Part shown: positions 12,102 through 12,186 of the stretch, in pieces | Position numbering within the stretch: the stretch's first letter is position 1 | Layout: every line of letters starts with the position of its first letter | Assembly (NCBI GenBank): GCA_011620245.1 | Contig: WOZN01000352.1 | Coordinates: 1-12,186 of the forward strand | Source of the DNA: Acidovorax sp. | Lineage (GTDB): Bacteria; Pseudomonadota; Gammaproteobacteria; Burkholderiales; Burkholderiaceae_C | Length of the DNA stretch: 12,186 nucleotides | Reading direction: 5' to 3' | Made by a program: the position numbers and the translations under genes | The notes under the pieces: model-generated | Told to the model about the DNA's origin: nothing | The model's database searches: none | The model's input: the letters and a program-made list of their open reading frames with translations, nothing else

Positions 12102-12186
12102 ATACCACCACCACACCGCTTCGCATTGCCGTCCTCGGCATTGGCATGATGGGACTGCCCATGGCCCGGCGCCTGTGCGCGGCGGG
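12102..12186 (+). CDS. 3-hydroxyisobutyrate / tartronate-semialdehyde reductase-type dehydrogenase, 5' partial, start codon damaged
   Basis: The frame from 12104 to the window edge encodes TTTTPLRIAVLGIGMMG, then LPMARRLCAAG. This is the N-terminal NAD(P)-binding Rossmann motif (GxGxMGxPMAxxL) of the beta-hydroxyacid dehydrogenase family, which includes 3-hydroxyisobutyrate dehydrogenase and 2-hydroxy-3-oxopropionate reductase. Only 27 codons are present, so substrate and subfamily cannot be given. The expected start would be ATG ACC ACC, but the sequence reads CATACCACC. The frame has no ATG, GTG or TTG for at least 100 bases upstream of the Rossmann strand. An ATG pair at 12063 is in a different frame that stops within about 30 codons. 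Either one G was deleted in the start codon, or the sequence has an error, or initiation is unconventional. AAGGA at 12090-12094 supports the position. Confidence 0.65.

Noticed and set aside
12063..12149. ATGATG at 12063 considered as the start of the right-edge dehydrogenase.
   Set aside because: It is in a different frame from the Rossmann motif and reaches a stop after about 28 codons.

Overview
The window looks like chromosomal DNA from a high-GC betaproteobacterium of the order Burkholderiales, most likely a member of the Comamonadaceae close to Acidovorax. The evidence is the strong G/C third-position bias, the thrB - DUF2782 - polA neighbourhood, a BPSS1780-family membrane protein, a UvrD with long insertions, and a roughly 64-bp intergenic repeat whose form I associate with that family. 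The placement rests on recognition, not on a search.

Layout. Positions 66-2858 (minus) hold polA, DNA polymerase I. Divergent from it and only 88 bp away is a small exported DUF2782 protein (2947-3306, plus). It is followed by homoserine kinase thrB (3364-4314, plus) and a six-helix BPSS1780-family membrane protein (4416-5258, plus). A 467-bp gap contains a 14-bp tandem repeat and a well-formed PhoB-binding promoter, three 11-bp-phased units followed 10 bp later by a -10 box. This gap leads into a PhoX/DUF839-family phosphatase made as a Tat-exported lipoprotein (5726-7657, plus), closed by a near-ideal, probably bidirectional terminator (7684-7713). A second gene-poor stretch (7658-8091) holds a dispersed-repeat copy and a possible decayed membrane-protein fragment. 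The DNA helicase gene uvrD (8092-10554, minus) follows and carries a second copy of the same repeat inside its coding sequence. Divergent from uvrD is guaC, GMP reductase (10926-11903, plus), with a 371-bp upstream region that includes a hairpin plus T-run inside the likely leader. At the right edge the first codons of a 3-hydroxyisobutyrate/tartronate-semialdehyde-type dehydrogenase appear, with good ribosome-binding-site spacing but a start codon that seems to lack its G.

How it works together. Most genes are housekeeping: DNA replication and repair (polA, uvrD), threonine synthesis (thrB) and purine salvage (guaC). The phosphate-scavenging phosphatase is a self-contained regulated unit whose promoter predicts induction by phosphate starvation. 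A recurrent local theme is the -10 box placed exactly 6 nt ahead of an ATG (DUF2782, uvrD, and a 12-codon mini-ORF ahead of the BPSS1780 gene), which predicts leaderless transcripts. I found no CRISPR array, rRNA, tRNA, intact insertion sequence or prophage gene, and no convincing multi-gene novel system. The points most worth checking are the repeat inside uvrD, the Pho promoter, the lost start codon and the guaC leader hairpin.
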